This document shows, in pieces, positions 26,116-38,012 of a DNA stretch of 64,000 nt. The notes beneath the pieces are model-generated. The model was not told the DNA's origin, did not search any database, and saw nothing but the letters and a program-made list of their open reading frames with translations. How positions within the stretch are numbered: position 1 is the first letter of the stretch; each line of letters begins with the position of its first letter. The stretch comes from Purshia tridentata (taxonomy: Eukaryota > Streptophyta > Magnoliopsida > Rosales > Rosaceae), in assembly GCA_003254885.1 (NCBI GenBank), contig QANT01004775.1, forward strand, positions 1 to 64,000, read 5' to 3'. A program made the position numbers and the translations under genes.

Positions 26116-27454
26116 AGAAAAAATAAAGAAAAATATGCCTTCCATATAATATAACATGGCATTGCCACTTGCAAAGGTATACAATGTTGTCCCACTAAAA
26201 AGCTGAAGAAGACGACTGATCAAACACAAAGCTGAAAGAAAAATAGAGGGAAACCATGGACCAATGAAATTGGATACAAGTGCTACGTACGTGATATATA
26301 TCCTATAACTACCTTTAATTTCATAAGGTTCTTCAATTCCACATGTGGATTTGTTGGACTTGGTCACTACTATATATCTAAAGAGCTCAAGCTATGAGAA
26401 TGCAAGGTAAAGTAAATGAACTCAGATTAATTAGAGTAAAAACATCAAAGTTTTTCGAGATATATATTTATATATACAAGATCGTTTAGTCAAAACTCTA
26501 TTAATAAGTACCGAATATTTTTTACTTCATTAATAGTAGAAATTATTCCACACTGATGTTAATTCCTATAATTGGACTAGATTTTAGTATCAACATGAAA
26601 CTAATTAACGGATTCATATTTTCTATTATATTTTTTCTTCCTACTTATTTCTGTTTGATTTTTAATTTTAGTTATAGTTTTATATATTATTCCAAAGAAA
26701 AAAATAAAAAGAAATTTATTTATATAAGTAAAGATCGACATGGAGATAATCCAAATACAAACCAAAGTTGGGCAGTTTCAACGTGATTAATTAATAGCAT
26801 GTGAGCTGCCTCCTAATTTGAGGCAGCCTTAATTGGCTTGGGTTGGCGGTTGATGCAATAACGGTATAACAGTTCTGATTAAAGACCCCTCCGCGCCATA
26901 AGGGGGGTTCTATTCTAGTGTCCCAGACAAGGGTCATAAGGTCATTGTCCGCTTAATTATTTGGATTTTATTTTGCATAAGGAGAATATATCTTTCTCGC
27001 CAACATGAATGGAAAAAAACCACCACTAATTAATATGAGTGGTGGACACATGGTACCTTGTTATGCCTTTGACTCGAATCATTTGCTTCCAGGTGGCTCC
27101 CCGCACTTTGCCGTCCAGCGTTATTACTACTAAACTCTTGATATGTGCTCTGTATATGTTTATTAAAATTTATATTATGTGATTTTTTTTTATTTGTAAA
27201 TTATCACCACTTTTTTTACTTTTTAAGATAGTGAGGTGCTTTTTTAATAAAAATTTTATTATAATTTTTTACATTTTACAATTATATTCTTATTTATTAA
27301 ATTGAATGACATATATTTATGAAAATTTAAAATTTGGTGAAGATTGTAATATCAAAAGTGTCTTCTAACTTTATAATAATAAAGATTTGCTTTATGGAAA
27401 AAACTTTCCTATTAAATATTTTTGAAATTAGAGAACTTTTCATATCAAGTATGA

Positions 27455-28490
27455 AAATATAAGAGTACTTTATTAATAAGCTACAATTTATCATATTTTT
27501 TAGTCATAAATCCAAATTTTAAATTTATTTATTTTTAAGCCACAACAAAATATAGTTCTTTATTAATAAGCCAAAAAATACGATTTTAAGCACACAAAAA
27601 AAAAAATTCAGCTATAAAAATATAAAAACAAAAAAAAATTCTTAAGAAAAAATTAAGTAAAGTGTAATTCTACGAAATTATAAAGCGTAACTCTTTACGT
27701 TAGAACAAAAAAATTAAATCAAAGTGTAACTCAACAAAATTTAAAACTAAATCTTAACTCAATAAGAATTACACTTTAGAAATAAAAAAATTACACTTTA
27801 AATCATAACAATATGAGTTACACTTTCCAAATGAGTTACACATTTATTTTATATATTTGATGCCCAAGAATTTCCAAGCTTTAATAGGGATTCCATATCT
27901 ATCTCTATGCTGCCCAAGCAATTCCAAGCTTCATAGGGATTCCATTGGGGCCAAACACTTTTCCTAATTTCACCTTTGTTATAGCCTCTCCAAACTCAAC
28001 TACTCTTTACGCTTAAAAAAATTTGTTTTTGAAGTATAATGTATTTTTGCCTATTTAAACCATAATAAATTTCAAGAAAAAAAAAAAAACAACCAAGGAA
28101 GATTATTACCTATAAAATCACGAAGTTGTTGTCTTGAAATTCTATGGGCACGAAGAAAGGTAGCACAAATGTAGCATTCAGATTCCAACCTTTTCACAGT
28201 GAAATAGGTTACCAACTTATGCGGGCAAATTCTTGTCAGAAGGAACTTGTAATAAGTCGAGAAATAAACATGAGCTTTTAAACCTTTCCAGTCACATAAA
28301 GGCTCAGCTGAAACCAAGTCAATGCTTTATCTATTGATTGCATCAAAATATTTGCTGTAAATTGCATAATCCTTCCCTCATCAAGCATGCTCTAGTAAGC
28401 ACTATTTTGTGGTTTATTAATAAAGAAGTATATTTGTTGTGGCTTATTAATAAAGAATTATATTTTTAATGGTTTTTGACTAATTTACTA
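27455..28490. repeat. Repeat element with inverted arms, family also at 40.0-40.35 kb
   Basis: 27464-27800 is matched along about 330 bp by the reverse complement of 39990-40345, with shared blocks such as ttctttattaataagcc, aaagtgtaattctac and gtgtaactcaacaaaa. A shorter inverted match (28409-28475) faces the left arm, as if these were the two ends of a 1-kb element. Non-coding and AT-rich; family unknown. Confidence 0.6.
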
Positions 28491-29377
28491 AAAATATAAA
28501 TATCGTCATATTACTAGATTGAAATATCAAATTAATCTTATTAAAGTTCCTCTCTTGACTATTTCTATTTGTATCGTCATTACTAATCAAAATAAATACT
28601 ATTTATATAATTTTTATTGATTATTTTGTATTATTTCAAAAATGGAGATCAAATCCTGAGAAAATTAACAATCAGACCTGTAATTATCAAAATATTTTCT
28701 AATTTTTTAAGTTTGTTTTAATTCATAAAGAAAAATTATTAGCATAGATTATTTGTGAGACATGATATTAAAGGTTGAAGATAAAGTGAGACAAATTAAC
28801 ATTTGAGTAGAGAAAATTTTTATGTAATGGGTATATATATTTATTGTGTCTCTCTTTTTTATTACGTAATTTAGCATGTAATTTGATGAAAAAAAAATAC
28901 ATAACTATATATAAAAATTTATTTTTTTATTTTTTTTTGGGTTAAGAATATAAAAGTTATTTTTGGTGAAGGATAAAGTGAGCAACTGTATTTGCAAGAA
29001 GGACAACTGTCGAAGAAAAGGGTGTGTGGCTACAGTGGCAACTGTCGAAGAAAAGAGTGCCATTGCCAAAAATATCTGCCGTTCGAGCAATTCCTGCAAA
29101 TTTCTAGAATACCTCTCTTTTCTTAATTGATCACAAGAATACATCTCTTCTGTACCCAAGAGAAAGGTCATATTTTTCAGTCATTTCACAAACACTAACC
29201 TGAGATTTTATTGGTCGGTGCCACACAAAACTTGTCCAAGTGTCATTTAAAAAAACAAAAAGAAAAGAAAAAATCTCCCCAACAGTCTCATAAATAAATA
29301 AAAAAAGTAAAAAGTAGGATGGATAGTGAGTCGGTGACACTGAGTCACTGATCATCACATTGCTCTGTTTTCATTGT

Positions 29378-29385
29378 CTATAAAT
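29378..29385 (+). promoter_or_regulatory. TATA box of the second thaumatin-like gene
   Basis: TATAAATA lies 271 bp upstream of the annotated ATG, consistent with a leader of about 240 nt. Confidence 0.5.
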
Positions 29386-29648
29386 AGACATGCAGAGGTG
29401 ATCGTTAAGATTCTCCCACCACTCTCTTAGCCTCCAATTCTCTCCACTCCTTTTCTTCACACAACAATTGCTAAGACTTGCACTCTTTGCAGTTGTTTAG
29501 AGACCATATAGTATTTAATTACCATACCACAAGGCCCTGCCATTTCTACCCTCCTTGGCAATCTCACTCAAATTTAAATTAATAATTCCCATTGCATTAT
29601 TAATTGTTCTACTCTTTCTAAATCACACATATTTGATTAAATTTCCTC

Positions 29649-30954
29649 ATGGGTACTACATTTCCCTATTACCTTAGCCTTCTTCTTCTCATCACTACCC
29701 AAGGTAAAGACACAAAATTCCAAAATTTACTGGGTTTCTCTCACATTTTCATAATAACCCATCAAAATTCAAAACATTCAAGGTTAAATTACATGTTTCT
29801 CTGTTTTTCACTTTTCTGGTTTTTGTTTGCAGGGGTCTCAGGAGCCACATTCACATTCACAAATAAGTGTGACTTCACAGTGTGGCCAGGAATTCTAGCC
29901 AGCGCTGGGAGCCCCAAGCTGGACAGCACCGGCTTTGAGCTCACCAAGGGCAGCTCGCGCTCTTTCCAAGCCCCGACCGGCTGGTCCGGTCGATTCTGGG
30001 GACGAACCGGCTGCAACTTCGATGGTTCGGGCGAGGGCTCATGTGCCACGGGAGACTGCGGCTCCGGCCAGCTCGAGTGCAACGGTGCTGGAGCCGCGCC
30101 CCCCGCGACTCTAGCCGAGTTCACACTAGGCTCGGGCTCGCAGGATTTTTATGACGTCAGCCTAGTTGACGGTTATAACTTGCCCATGATCGTTGAAGGA
30201 AGTGGGGGATCGGGTACGTGCGCGTCCACGGGGTGTGCAACAGACCTCAACCTGAGGTGTCCGGCTGAGTTGAGAGTTGATGGCGGCGGCGCGTGTAAGA
30301 GCGCTTGCGATGCATTTGGGACCCCGGAGTACTGTTGCAACGGCGAGTATGGTTCACCGTCCACGTGTAAGCCGTCAATGTACTCGGAGTTGTTTAAGTC
30401 GGCGTGTCCGAAGTCGTATAGCTACGCTTACGATGATGCGTCGAGTACGTTTACGTGTACTGCCGCTGATTATACAATCACATTTTGCGCTTCTTTTCTT
30501 CCAAGGTAAAAATTAAAGTAAATATTTCTTCTTTTTTTGGAACACATATTATTACATATTCAAATTGTTGATTTATACAACAGCTTAGTTTAATGTGACA
30601 AAGTTTAGCTACATAGAAAATATTTCCTTTTATACTTGTTCATCTTCTTGAATTTGATTTTCTCATTTGTGATTGACTTAACTAATTTGAGAAACATGCT
30701 TAATAGTTTATATTAATTTGATTTGGAATATATTCTTGTGCAGTTTGAAATCCGCGGATTCATCTCCACAGACAGCTGATGGATCAGGGTCAGGGTCAGG
30801 GTCGGGGTCGGGGTCGGGGTCGGAATCAATGGGCACTTCATTGCTAGCAAATTTGGCAACTGGGGATTCAAGCAAACCCCATCTTTCCATAGCTGTTCAA
30901 AGTATGTTGATTTTGATCATCTGTTTGGCACTATCATTTTCACACCTACAGTAG
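29649..30954 (+). CDS. Thaumatin-like protein with Gly-Ser linker and GPI-type tail
   Basis: Three coding exons: 29649-29703, 29833-30505, 30744-30954, giving 312 residues (939 nt). Exon 1 codes a short signal peptide (MGTTFPYYLSLLLLITTQG). Exon 2 codes the thaumatin domain with signature GEGSCATGDCGSGQLEC and the cleft segment FYDVSLVDGYNLP. Exon 3 codes SLKSADSS, a run of Gly-Ser pairs, a Ser-rich linker and a strongly hydrophobic C-terminus (MLILIICLALSF), a typical GPI-anchor signal. The protein is probably tethered to the outer plasma membrane. Intron 1 is 129 nt, in frame and free of stops, and itself encodes an alternative ATG at 29790 with a second signal peptide. The exon plan matches the gene at 20.2 kb, so the two are local paralogues. 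Confidence 0.93.
30786..30821 (+). repeat. Coding GGGTCA/GGGTCG hexamer repeat
   Basis: Six tandem hexamers code Gly-Ser pairs in the linker between the thaumatin domain and the hydrophobic tail. The first two units end in A, the others in G. Confidence 0.85.
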
Positions 30955-32823
30955 CAAGTAAAGATTTAGAGAGTGAAGAAGATGAACAAATGGTCACAAA
31001 TTGGCATCCTTTAGTGAGCTAGAGAACATCCAACAACATCATGATGAGTTAGTGATTTTTGCGAGGAAAGTCCACAGAATCCAGGAATGTAAACTACCTG
31101 CTTCCATACTTTCAAATCCTTCATATTTAACATTTAGCATATACATGTATTGGCATTTGTTTAGAAATAAAAATGTGCTCTTGTTTTTTACCCTTCTACT
31201 TGTTATACATTCTTCTTGTTCTATATACACCATTAGAGCATCATAGCCTTTTTAAAGGTTTAATATATCTTTTTATCATTTGATCAAACAATATTCGAGG
31301 AGAGATTCAAACTTGAAAATGAGTGCAACATATTTTTAAGTTCAAAGGTTAAATGACTACTTACCCTTAATCTAACTCATCCTATGCTACTAAAGATAAG
31401 ATTATGGGCTGATTTTTCATTTTTTTAATCATAAGGTGAAATTAGATTTCATGTATATAAATTTTTTTTTTTTTTTAATCAAGGGGAGAATCAGGTTTCT
31501 GTCGATGTGTTAGTGAGTCTTGTGACACAATGAGAAGCAATAAGACTGCAAAAATTCCCTAACCCAAACTCACAGCAGCAACCCAATTACGCAAGCACCT
31601 TTTCAATGTGAACTTGTTGGAGGCTTGATTGGACAGCACAAGTAATCACTAGAGAGTGTAGGAGTCTCCAATTATGATTGTATGGAGGAAGTTCGTTTAT
31701 AGAATTCGCATGTCATAAAAATAAATTAAATGGTTACAAATCAAAATCTTATCATGGAAAAACAAACTCGTTGGATCCCAAAGTGACATTAACATATTTC
31801 TTAAAACACATGGCGATAACTACTATACAATTAAATTTTGAAAATTTTTCCAAAATTTTTTTTTTTTTGAGGTTTTAAAATATTAACAAATTGAAATTAT
31901 CAAAATTTTGTTAAAAATTTTAATTATTTGAATTTAAATTTCCAATAAAATTGAAATTCATTCGATATGTCTATATTATTGAACCCTCGAATTCCTTAAA
32001 TTAATTCCTTGATAATTCCGAATGATCCAAATTGCCGACCCATGGGTTCCTTGGAAGTTTTGACATCCTGGATGTATGTGTATGATAGCCTTAATAGGTG
32101 ATTCTTCACCAACTTGGGAAGGGGAATCACACAAAAGAATGCATTAAAAAGACAGAAAAAGCCCAACTTTTTCTTGAAGATAAGATGATGATTGATAATT
32201 GATCATGACTACTATGGTCCATGCTCAATGGTGCTTCTTCATCCATCTTTTCTACCCACAAAGCTGTGTGAACTAATTCACCATCATTAATCGGTTGATT
32301 AAGAGGCAATTGAAAAGAAGAGAATATGTTGACATAATACGGTTACGGAAAAATATTAACCCATTTTAAGTGGGAAGAAAAAGTAAAACTATCATTTTAA
32401 ATCTATACTAATAAACAATAGTACCCACTATTGTGAGTGTGTGGTCCTACAAAAGTTTTTTTTTTCCCCAACCTTTGACCCAATACAACTTACAATCTAA
32501 AATAACACAGTAGCTGAAGGTATAACCTTTTTGGAAAATTATAAGCATTATGGTTACTTGATAAAAGTAAAACCTTCTCCAACTTTTTAGTTTACATATT
32601 TGTTTGCAACTATATTTTCTTTTCGATACGATTTATTTGATAGAAACCAGCGCGCACACAGAAGCATGTGCCTATAGGCAATTAGTATAGTACTATGCAG
32701 ACAAGCCATGATTGTGTAAACATCAATGAGATGGTGAACCCAACAATGAATTATATATCACCATCTAACCGGACACCATTTTCTGTGACACATTGACACC
32801 TATGGACTCCCATCAGTTCTTGC

Positions 32824-33683
32824 ATTAATTAGTGTTGAAAGTTAAAGCATCCAGGATAATCATACACGCAAGTGCTAAAACTGACGAGAAGCAGTCGAAG
32901 TAGACACACCTCAGTCTGTTTCTTGTGGTTCACATTTAACCTCTTTCCTGCAAATTATGGAATTAGGCATAATAATCAACCAACCACTACTTATAAAATT
33001 TGATAACTTCTTCAAAATTGTGCATAGCCATTTGAGTATAGTTTAAGGGTTACCAATAAGAAATCTAATATAAACAAGTTTCACCGAGTATCAACCAGCA
33101 GTGGCGGATCCAGGATCTTTTACTTGGGGGGTCATGGTGGTGGCAATGAGCAAGTGACTTGCGGCTGCGAAATGTGATTGGGGGGGTGGGGGTTGTGGGA
33201 ATTTTGGGTTTGGTTGGGAATCACAGCTTGGGTTTGGTTATGGTTAGGCTATAAACTTAAAAAATAAAAAATAATTATAAAAAATAAAAGAAGTGTAAGT
33301 TGATAATGGTTATGGCAACCAAGGTAAGTTGATGATAGTTATGGCAGGAACAATATGAACCAGTATGGTATCTGTTGGTTTTCTGAACGTGGAAGCAAGA
33401 TTCTTGCATTAATTAGTGTTGAAAGTTAAAGCATCTAGGATAATCATACACGCAAGTGCTAAAACTGATGAGAAGCAGTCGAAGTAGACACACCTCAGTC
33501 TGTTTGTTGTGGTTCACATTTAACCTCTTTCCTGCACATTATGGAATTAGGCATAATAATCAACCAAACACTACCTATAAAATTTGATAACTTCTTCAAA
33601 ATTGTGCGTTGCCATTTGAGTATAGTTAAGGGTTACCAATAAGAAGTCTAATATAAACAAGTTTCACCGAGTATCAACCAGCT
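32824..33683. repeat. Direct duplication, 280-bp copies 580 bp apart
   Basis: 32824-33103 and 33404-33683 are nearly identical (both run from gcattaattagtgttgaaag to gagtatcaaccagc) with a few substitutions. Between them is unrelated sequence of about 300 bp beginning agtggcggatccagg. Non-coding as far as I can see. Confidence 0.85.
33102..33403. mobile_element. Possible hAT-like remnant between duplicated blocks
   Basis: Begins cagtggcggatccagg, similar to the ends of Tip100-type hAT elements as I recall them. The matching inverted end is not visible before 33403, so this may be a truncated element or a chance resemblance. Confidence 0.25.
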
Positions 33684-34462
33684 TAGAGCAAGAGTGCAAG
33701 GAGATAGACTCACCTTTATAAAAGCTAAGAATTTGAGCCAGGACATGTCATTCTTTCAGTCTGCACACAGGGCTTGTACATTTTCTGACCAAAAGAAAAA
33801 GGCATGGCTTGTACATTGCTGTGAGCCTGATATAACTTCAAAGCAAACAAGTTATCTCTCACTCCCCAATATATTTTAGTTTAATTTATCCAAAGAGTAT
33901 ATTACTTTTATCATTGTTCAGCAACATCCTTTATTGAGAGGGTATTTGTTTACTCATGGATGGCTATATTTTAAAGCTGAATATGTGACTTGATGCTCAA
34001 ATAAAGATAAGGAATCTTAAGGCAGAAGTTTCTATCTCTCAATGCACTCCCCTAGATCATGTTAAAAAGGAAATCACTAATATACTATATCAATTGCAAA
34101 AAGCAATCTCATTCTTCCATTACCATTGGTAACAATAAATCAGCCAAGACCTACAGAGTATCTTAAAAAGGAAATCACATATATTTTACATCAACCAAAT
34201 AATGTCATTCTTTCCATTCCAATCAGTAAACTACAAATCAAGGAGGATCTACATAATATGCAGTTTAAGTGACTACGGATCCACCAATCGTGGGGGCAAC
34301 AATACCTGATTTAGTCTGTAGTCTGTACACTGCATTTCCTATTTCCCTTAAATAATTGGTACGCCACACAGGCTAGCCAACGACATTTGATTGCCCCAAA
34401 GACAGAATCTAAATTGCCTGAAACATATGTGTGCAGCTGACGAAGTAATATGGGTTGAAAGT

Positions 34463-36591
34463 TCATAGCGTAATTCTGACCAATAAGGGATAGCAGTGAT
34501 CTTTTTCATAGATGTGTGAGGAACCTTCTCCATTCATAAACTCCTTATGACGCTTCCAAATTTCTGCGTCATAATTCTCTGTTATGCTGAAGCACAAACC
34601 ACTTTCTTTGATTTCCTCTAGGAACATGTCCAATGAGTCGCCCCTTTTAGGACTCAAGAATATAGCTTCAGAGGGCTGCACTTTTTCCAACAGGAATTTG
34701 ACAACTTGAGCTAGTCCATTGTGAAATTCCTTAAAAAAAGTGCTGAAATGACGTAACAAGTTAATGAATATAAAGAAGATAAAGCAGAACAAAATCGAAA
34801 GCACGATAGTGTGCAATTATGTGTGTTCATGCATTATGTTACGTACTTAGTACAAGTGTCTCTTGTCAGCTAGTGAAGATAAACAAAGAGAAACCACCAT
34901 ATAAATTTGAGAATATAAAGGGTTGCTTGCATGCAGAAGTTGGGCCCATGTCTTTCTGATAGAGAGAAGAGTTAATGGGCAGTGCTAAGAAGTTTCCAAC
35001 TTGGCACATATTTGTGGTAACTAAGGCACATAATCTTGACCTAGTCCCTCCATATTTTTAATGATAAAGGTAAAAGATGATGCACAATAGCACACATAGT
35101 TGAATTAGAACTTCAAGGCTGAAATAGCATACCAGTCACTCGCAACAATGAGATCAAAAGTGCTAGAGATATTTGAAATCTCGTTCTGACTCCAATGCAA
35201 CGTCATAGACTTCACTCTTGTACCACCAAATGATTTAGAGTTGGCATCAATATTATGCTGAATATCTAAACATTAAGGAATCTGGACATGACATGTTATG
35301 ATTCACCTACCAATAAATTGGTTTTAAATCAGGACAGTAAGAGAAAGCCACTGTACCACTAGCGGGAGGTAGTCTACCATCCAAACTAGTTGTCTCATCA
35401 AATTGCTTCTGAAATACAGACATTTACATGCCTACACACAAGGCACATCCAGTATATGCCAGCATTAAAAATTTTGAAAGTTTATCAGATAACATAAGCC
35501 AACTTGTTTTTTATGATTTTTTGTAACAATATTCATTTACGTATAGTGTATTCATGTGTGTAAGAGTAACTATCATTCCTACATTTATTAACTGCTAGCA
35601 TGATCAAATAAGGATACAATCAACTACTTGTGGATTCCCATCTGAAACTACAACTTCTGATGCTTCGGTTGCTGCTGCAATAACTAAACCAGCTAAGCCA
35701 TAGCCAGACCCAAGCTCAATTACTCTCTTAGACCTAACAAAGTAGAAAGTAAATGCAAATAAATCATATACAAGCAAAATTTACACTGAAAGTTGTCGTC
35801 ACAGAGAATGCAAACAACCATTATATAAAATTCACAATCATACAGAATGCCCGAAAGAGAAAATGTAAAAGACAGTTTACAAACCGGAACATGTCCGCAT
35901 TTGACAAGCAAAAATATGCAAGCACCTCTTCTGATGGCCACTGACCTGTAAAACAACACGAAAAAGATGTGTCACGCGAAAAGAAAGCTCAGAATTCCAA
36001 ACCCAGTAAGATGTGTAGCCAAATTGAACGGAGACGAACTTACAAACAAGCCCAGTGTTGTCAACATTGTATTTATTACAAATCTCAAAGTCACTGAGTT
36101 CAGCATGGTCAACCACTCTTTGACTGCATAAAATTCTTATTAAAATCAAACCATTAAAATGCTTATAATATTAATAACAAAGTATTAAGAGCAATTGACA
36201 TGAAAAATTGAAGCTTAATTTACTACTTGCAATGAAAATTCGAGCTTATTCGAGTTTACGTTATGTGAAGTTGGGGAGCAGAGTCAATGGGTAAGGTGTA
36301 GCACACCGTAACATCTCTCGAGTCAGATGGGCGGTCTAGGAGACGACAAGGTATCAAGTTGAAGCCCTGCGTGGTCCTCCTCGAAATTCGCTTAGCGCCA
36401 TTTTCAGATTGCTCATCTGCTACAGGTCGCAATATTCAACAACAATTTCAAACCCAATTTCATCAGAGAGAGAGAGAGAGAGAGAGATTGAAGTGAAGGG
36501 AGGTACCGTTTCGTTTTCGAAGAATGGCTTGACGAAGAATTCTCCATCTGAGAGACGAAGCCTTGGCAGCGGTTACAGGTTCATTTTCCAT
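34463..36591 (-). CDS. CaMKMT: Calmodulin-lysine N-methyltransferase
   Basis: Seven coding exons on the minus strand: 36591-36507, 36419-36260, 36123-36044, 35945-35885, 35733-35618, 35265-35133, 34742-34463, totalling 915 nt and 304 residues. It begins MENEPVTAAKASSLRWRILR, then a plant-conserved N-terminal region (RRTTQGFNLIPC, VCYTLP). The Rossmann methyltransferase fold has SAM motif I VIELGSGYGLAG, the acidic VVVSDGNPQVV, and LIVASDCTFFKEFH. The C-terminus SPKRGDSLDMF to CYPLLVRITL is the conserved plant ending. The enzyme trimethylates one lysine of calmodulin using S-adenosylmethionine and so tunes calcium signalling. A GA microsatellite (36463-36486) lies in intron 1. All motifs are intact. 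Confidence 0.93.
36463..36486. repeat. GA microsatellite in CaMKMT intron 1
   Basis: About 12 copies of GA (CT on the coding strand), just inside the first intron. Confidence 0.8.
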
Positions 36592-37388
36592 TGCTTCTGT
36601 TTGCTCTCTGTACCCGATGATCTGCTTCAGGGGACGGACACTTTGACGCTGCGTTTTGTTGCAAGCGACATACGCCGTCGTTTAAGTTTTAGCTGGAGAT
36701 TGGGCCCTTGGTTTTGGCTTTGGGCCTGCGCTTCAGGTCAGCCCACTCGGAGTATAACTATTTTGTTTTTATTCATCCAACTGTAACTAAAACTTTTTCA
36801 CTCATTGGATTCTTAAGTTTTCAATTTTCCATTTCACATAAAGAAATGTTGATAAATATTTACATAGCAAGCAGTCAACAAGGACAACCTAAAAGGCATT
36901 CTTAATTTTGGTATATAGCATGTTATGTACAACTAATTTCGACGTAAATGTCCAAATTAATATACCACATAACCTTAGTTTTGTATATATATATATATAT
37001 ATCTATGTATCGATCAGTAATACTGAAAATGATATAATGAATTGATTAAGGAAACAGCAACTTTTACAGTGCTCTTTGCTAAAACTGGTCCTGGGAGGCA
37101 ACTATTGTATAATTAATGAAGAGGGCTTATGGATCAAGAACCATAACCTGTTAAGGAAATCAAGTAATTAAGCATCACAATTTTCAAAACTGATTTATTA
37201 CTTGGGGAAGAGCTGTATATCCATGTCTCCCAAACTCTTGAGAAAGGTTTGAAATTCTGGACCACTCCAAGAATTAGTATCACAAGCTTAGACATAAGCA
37301 TTAATTATGTTCTTTTATTTATTAAAACTTTAAAAAGTCATGCAATACAGCTAGAAACCCTAAATTAGTAGCTAGTTCCTAGTTCCTA
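36592..37388. other. Spacer upstream of CaMKMT
   Basis: Promoter and leader of CaMKMT near 36600-36750 (relatively GC-rich), then AT-rich DNA with a TA run at 36976-36998. No gene seen. Confidence 0.5.
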
Positions 37389-38012
37389 CTACAATACCCT
37401 GCACTTATCTAACAACAAAATGTTTTTGAAGATTCCATCTGCGTTTTGAAGATTCTTGTGATCACCGCAGAAAGAATGTCCAGTCTTGACTCCTTGCTTA
37501 GCCAAATAATCCGCTACACCATTGCCTTCTCTGTAGACGTGGGAGAAGAGTACTTGTTGGTCAATCTTGGCCAACCTGTCCAATAGAAGCTTCCAAAACT
37601 GCTCCACTTCTGTAGAGACTGGACAAACCCGGCTCAACATTTGTACAAGCAACAGAGAATCCATCTCGATTACTAGACCTCTACATTCTGGGATCTGCCC
37701 ATCACGCAAACGCTTCTCGAATGTTCGAACCCCGAGAAAAATCGCATGGAACTCCGCCAGTAGAGGCGACTGATGAAAACCGTAACAGAAAGAAGTGAAG
37801 AATATAACGTCGCGGTTTTGGTCTCGGAGGACAGAACCTCCTCCGGACCTATTCCAACGAGTGTTCGAGGCACCGTCCGTGTTGAGCTTCAACCACCCAT
37901 GTTTCGGTGGAGTCCACTGAACCCACGGCCGGCTTTTACGAACTGCGGTGGGGACGGTGGGATAGAAAGGATTATGGAGGTGGTTGTGCAACAAGAAGGT
38001 GGTACTAGCCAT
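37389..38012 (-). CDS. RNase H-like domain protein, single exon
   Basis: Intronless frame of 207 residues on the minus strand from the ATG at 38012. The domain starts at about residue 36 (PPKHGWLKLNTDG) and is of the plant RVT_3 type. The four acidic catalytic positions are visible: Asp46 in NTDG, Glu87 in AEFHAI, Asp118 in IEMDS and Asp168 in VADYLAK. The upstream segment has a TATA-like sequence (about 38103-38115, reverse strand). Plant genomes hold many such genes, thought to derive from LINE RNase H domains; few have known roles. There is no reverse transcriptase or other element part nearby, so it stands as a separate gene or an isolated domain copy. The frame is complete with all catalytic residues, hinting at selection. 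Confidence 0.75.
   Translation of the reverse strand: MASTTFLLHNHLHNPFYPTVPTAVRKSRPWVQWTPPKHGWLKLNTDGASNTRWNRSGGGSVLRDQNRDVIFFTSFCYGFHQSPLLAEFHAIFLGVRTFEKRLRDGQIPECRGLVIEMDSLLLVQMLSRVCPVSTEVEQFWKLLLDRLAKIDQQVLFSHVYREGNGVADYLAKQGVKTGHSFCGDHKNLQNADGIFKNILLLDKCRVL

Larger units (their letters stand above)
21608..29648. other. Eight-kilobase AT-rich spacer between the thaumatin-like genes
   Basis: No gene seen on either strand. Contents I can name: a CACTA-like MITE (22501-22654), TA and GA microsatellites (22687-22710, 24992-25018), a rearranged inverted repeat (25960-26115), a repeat with inverted arms (27455-28490), and from about 29340 the promoter of the second thaumatin-like gene. Much of the remainder is probably old, degraded repeat sequence. 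Confidence 0.55.
30955..34462. other. Spacer with a tandem duplication, no gene
   Basis: AT-rich with only short chance frames. It contains the duplicated block at 32824-33103 / 33404-33683 with a possible hAT end between the copies. The last part is the 3' flank of the methyltransferase gene on the minus strand. Confidence 0.5.

Noticed and set aside
35330-35445. Possible extra CaMKMT exon after a tttcag
   Set aside because: Including it breaks the conserved DYIQ junction; joining 35618 directly to 35265 restores the family sequence and the frame.
36409-36786. 125-codon plus-strand frame
   Set aside because: Antisense to CaMKMT exon 1 and its promoter; it includes the GA microsatellite and has no domain.
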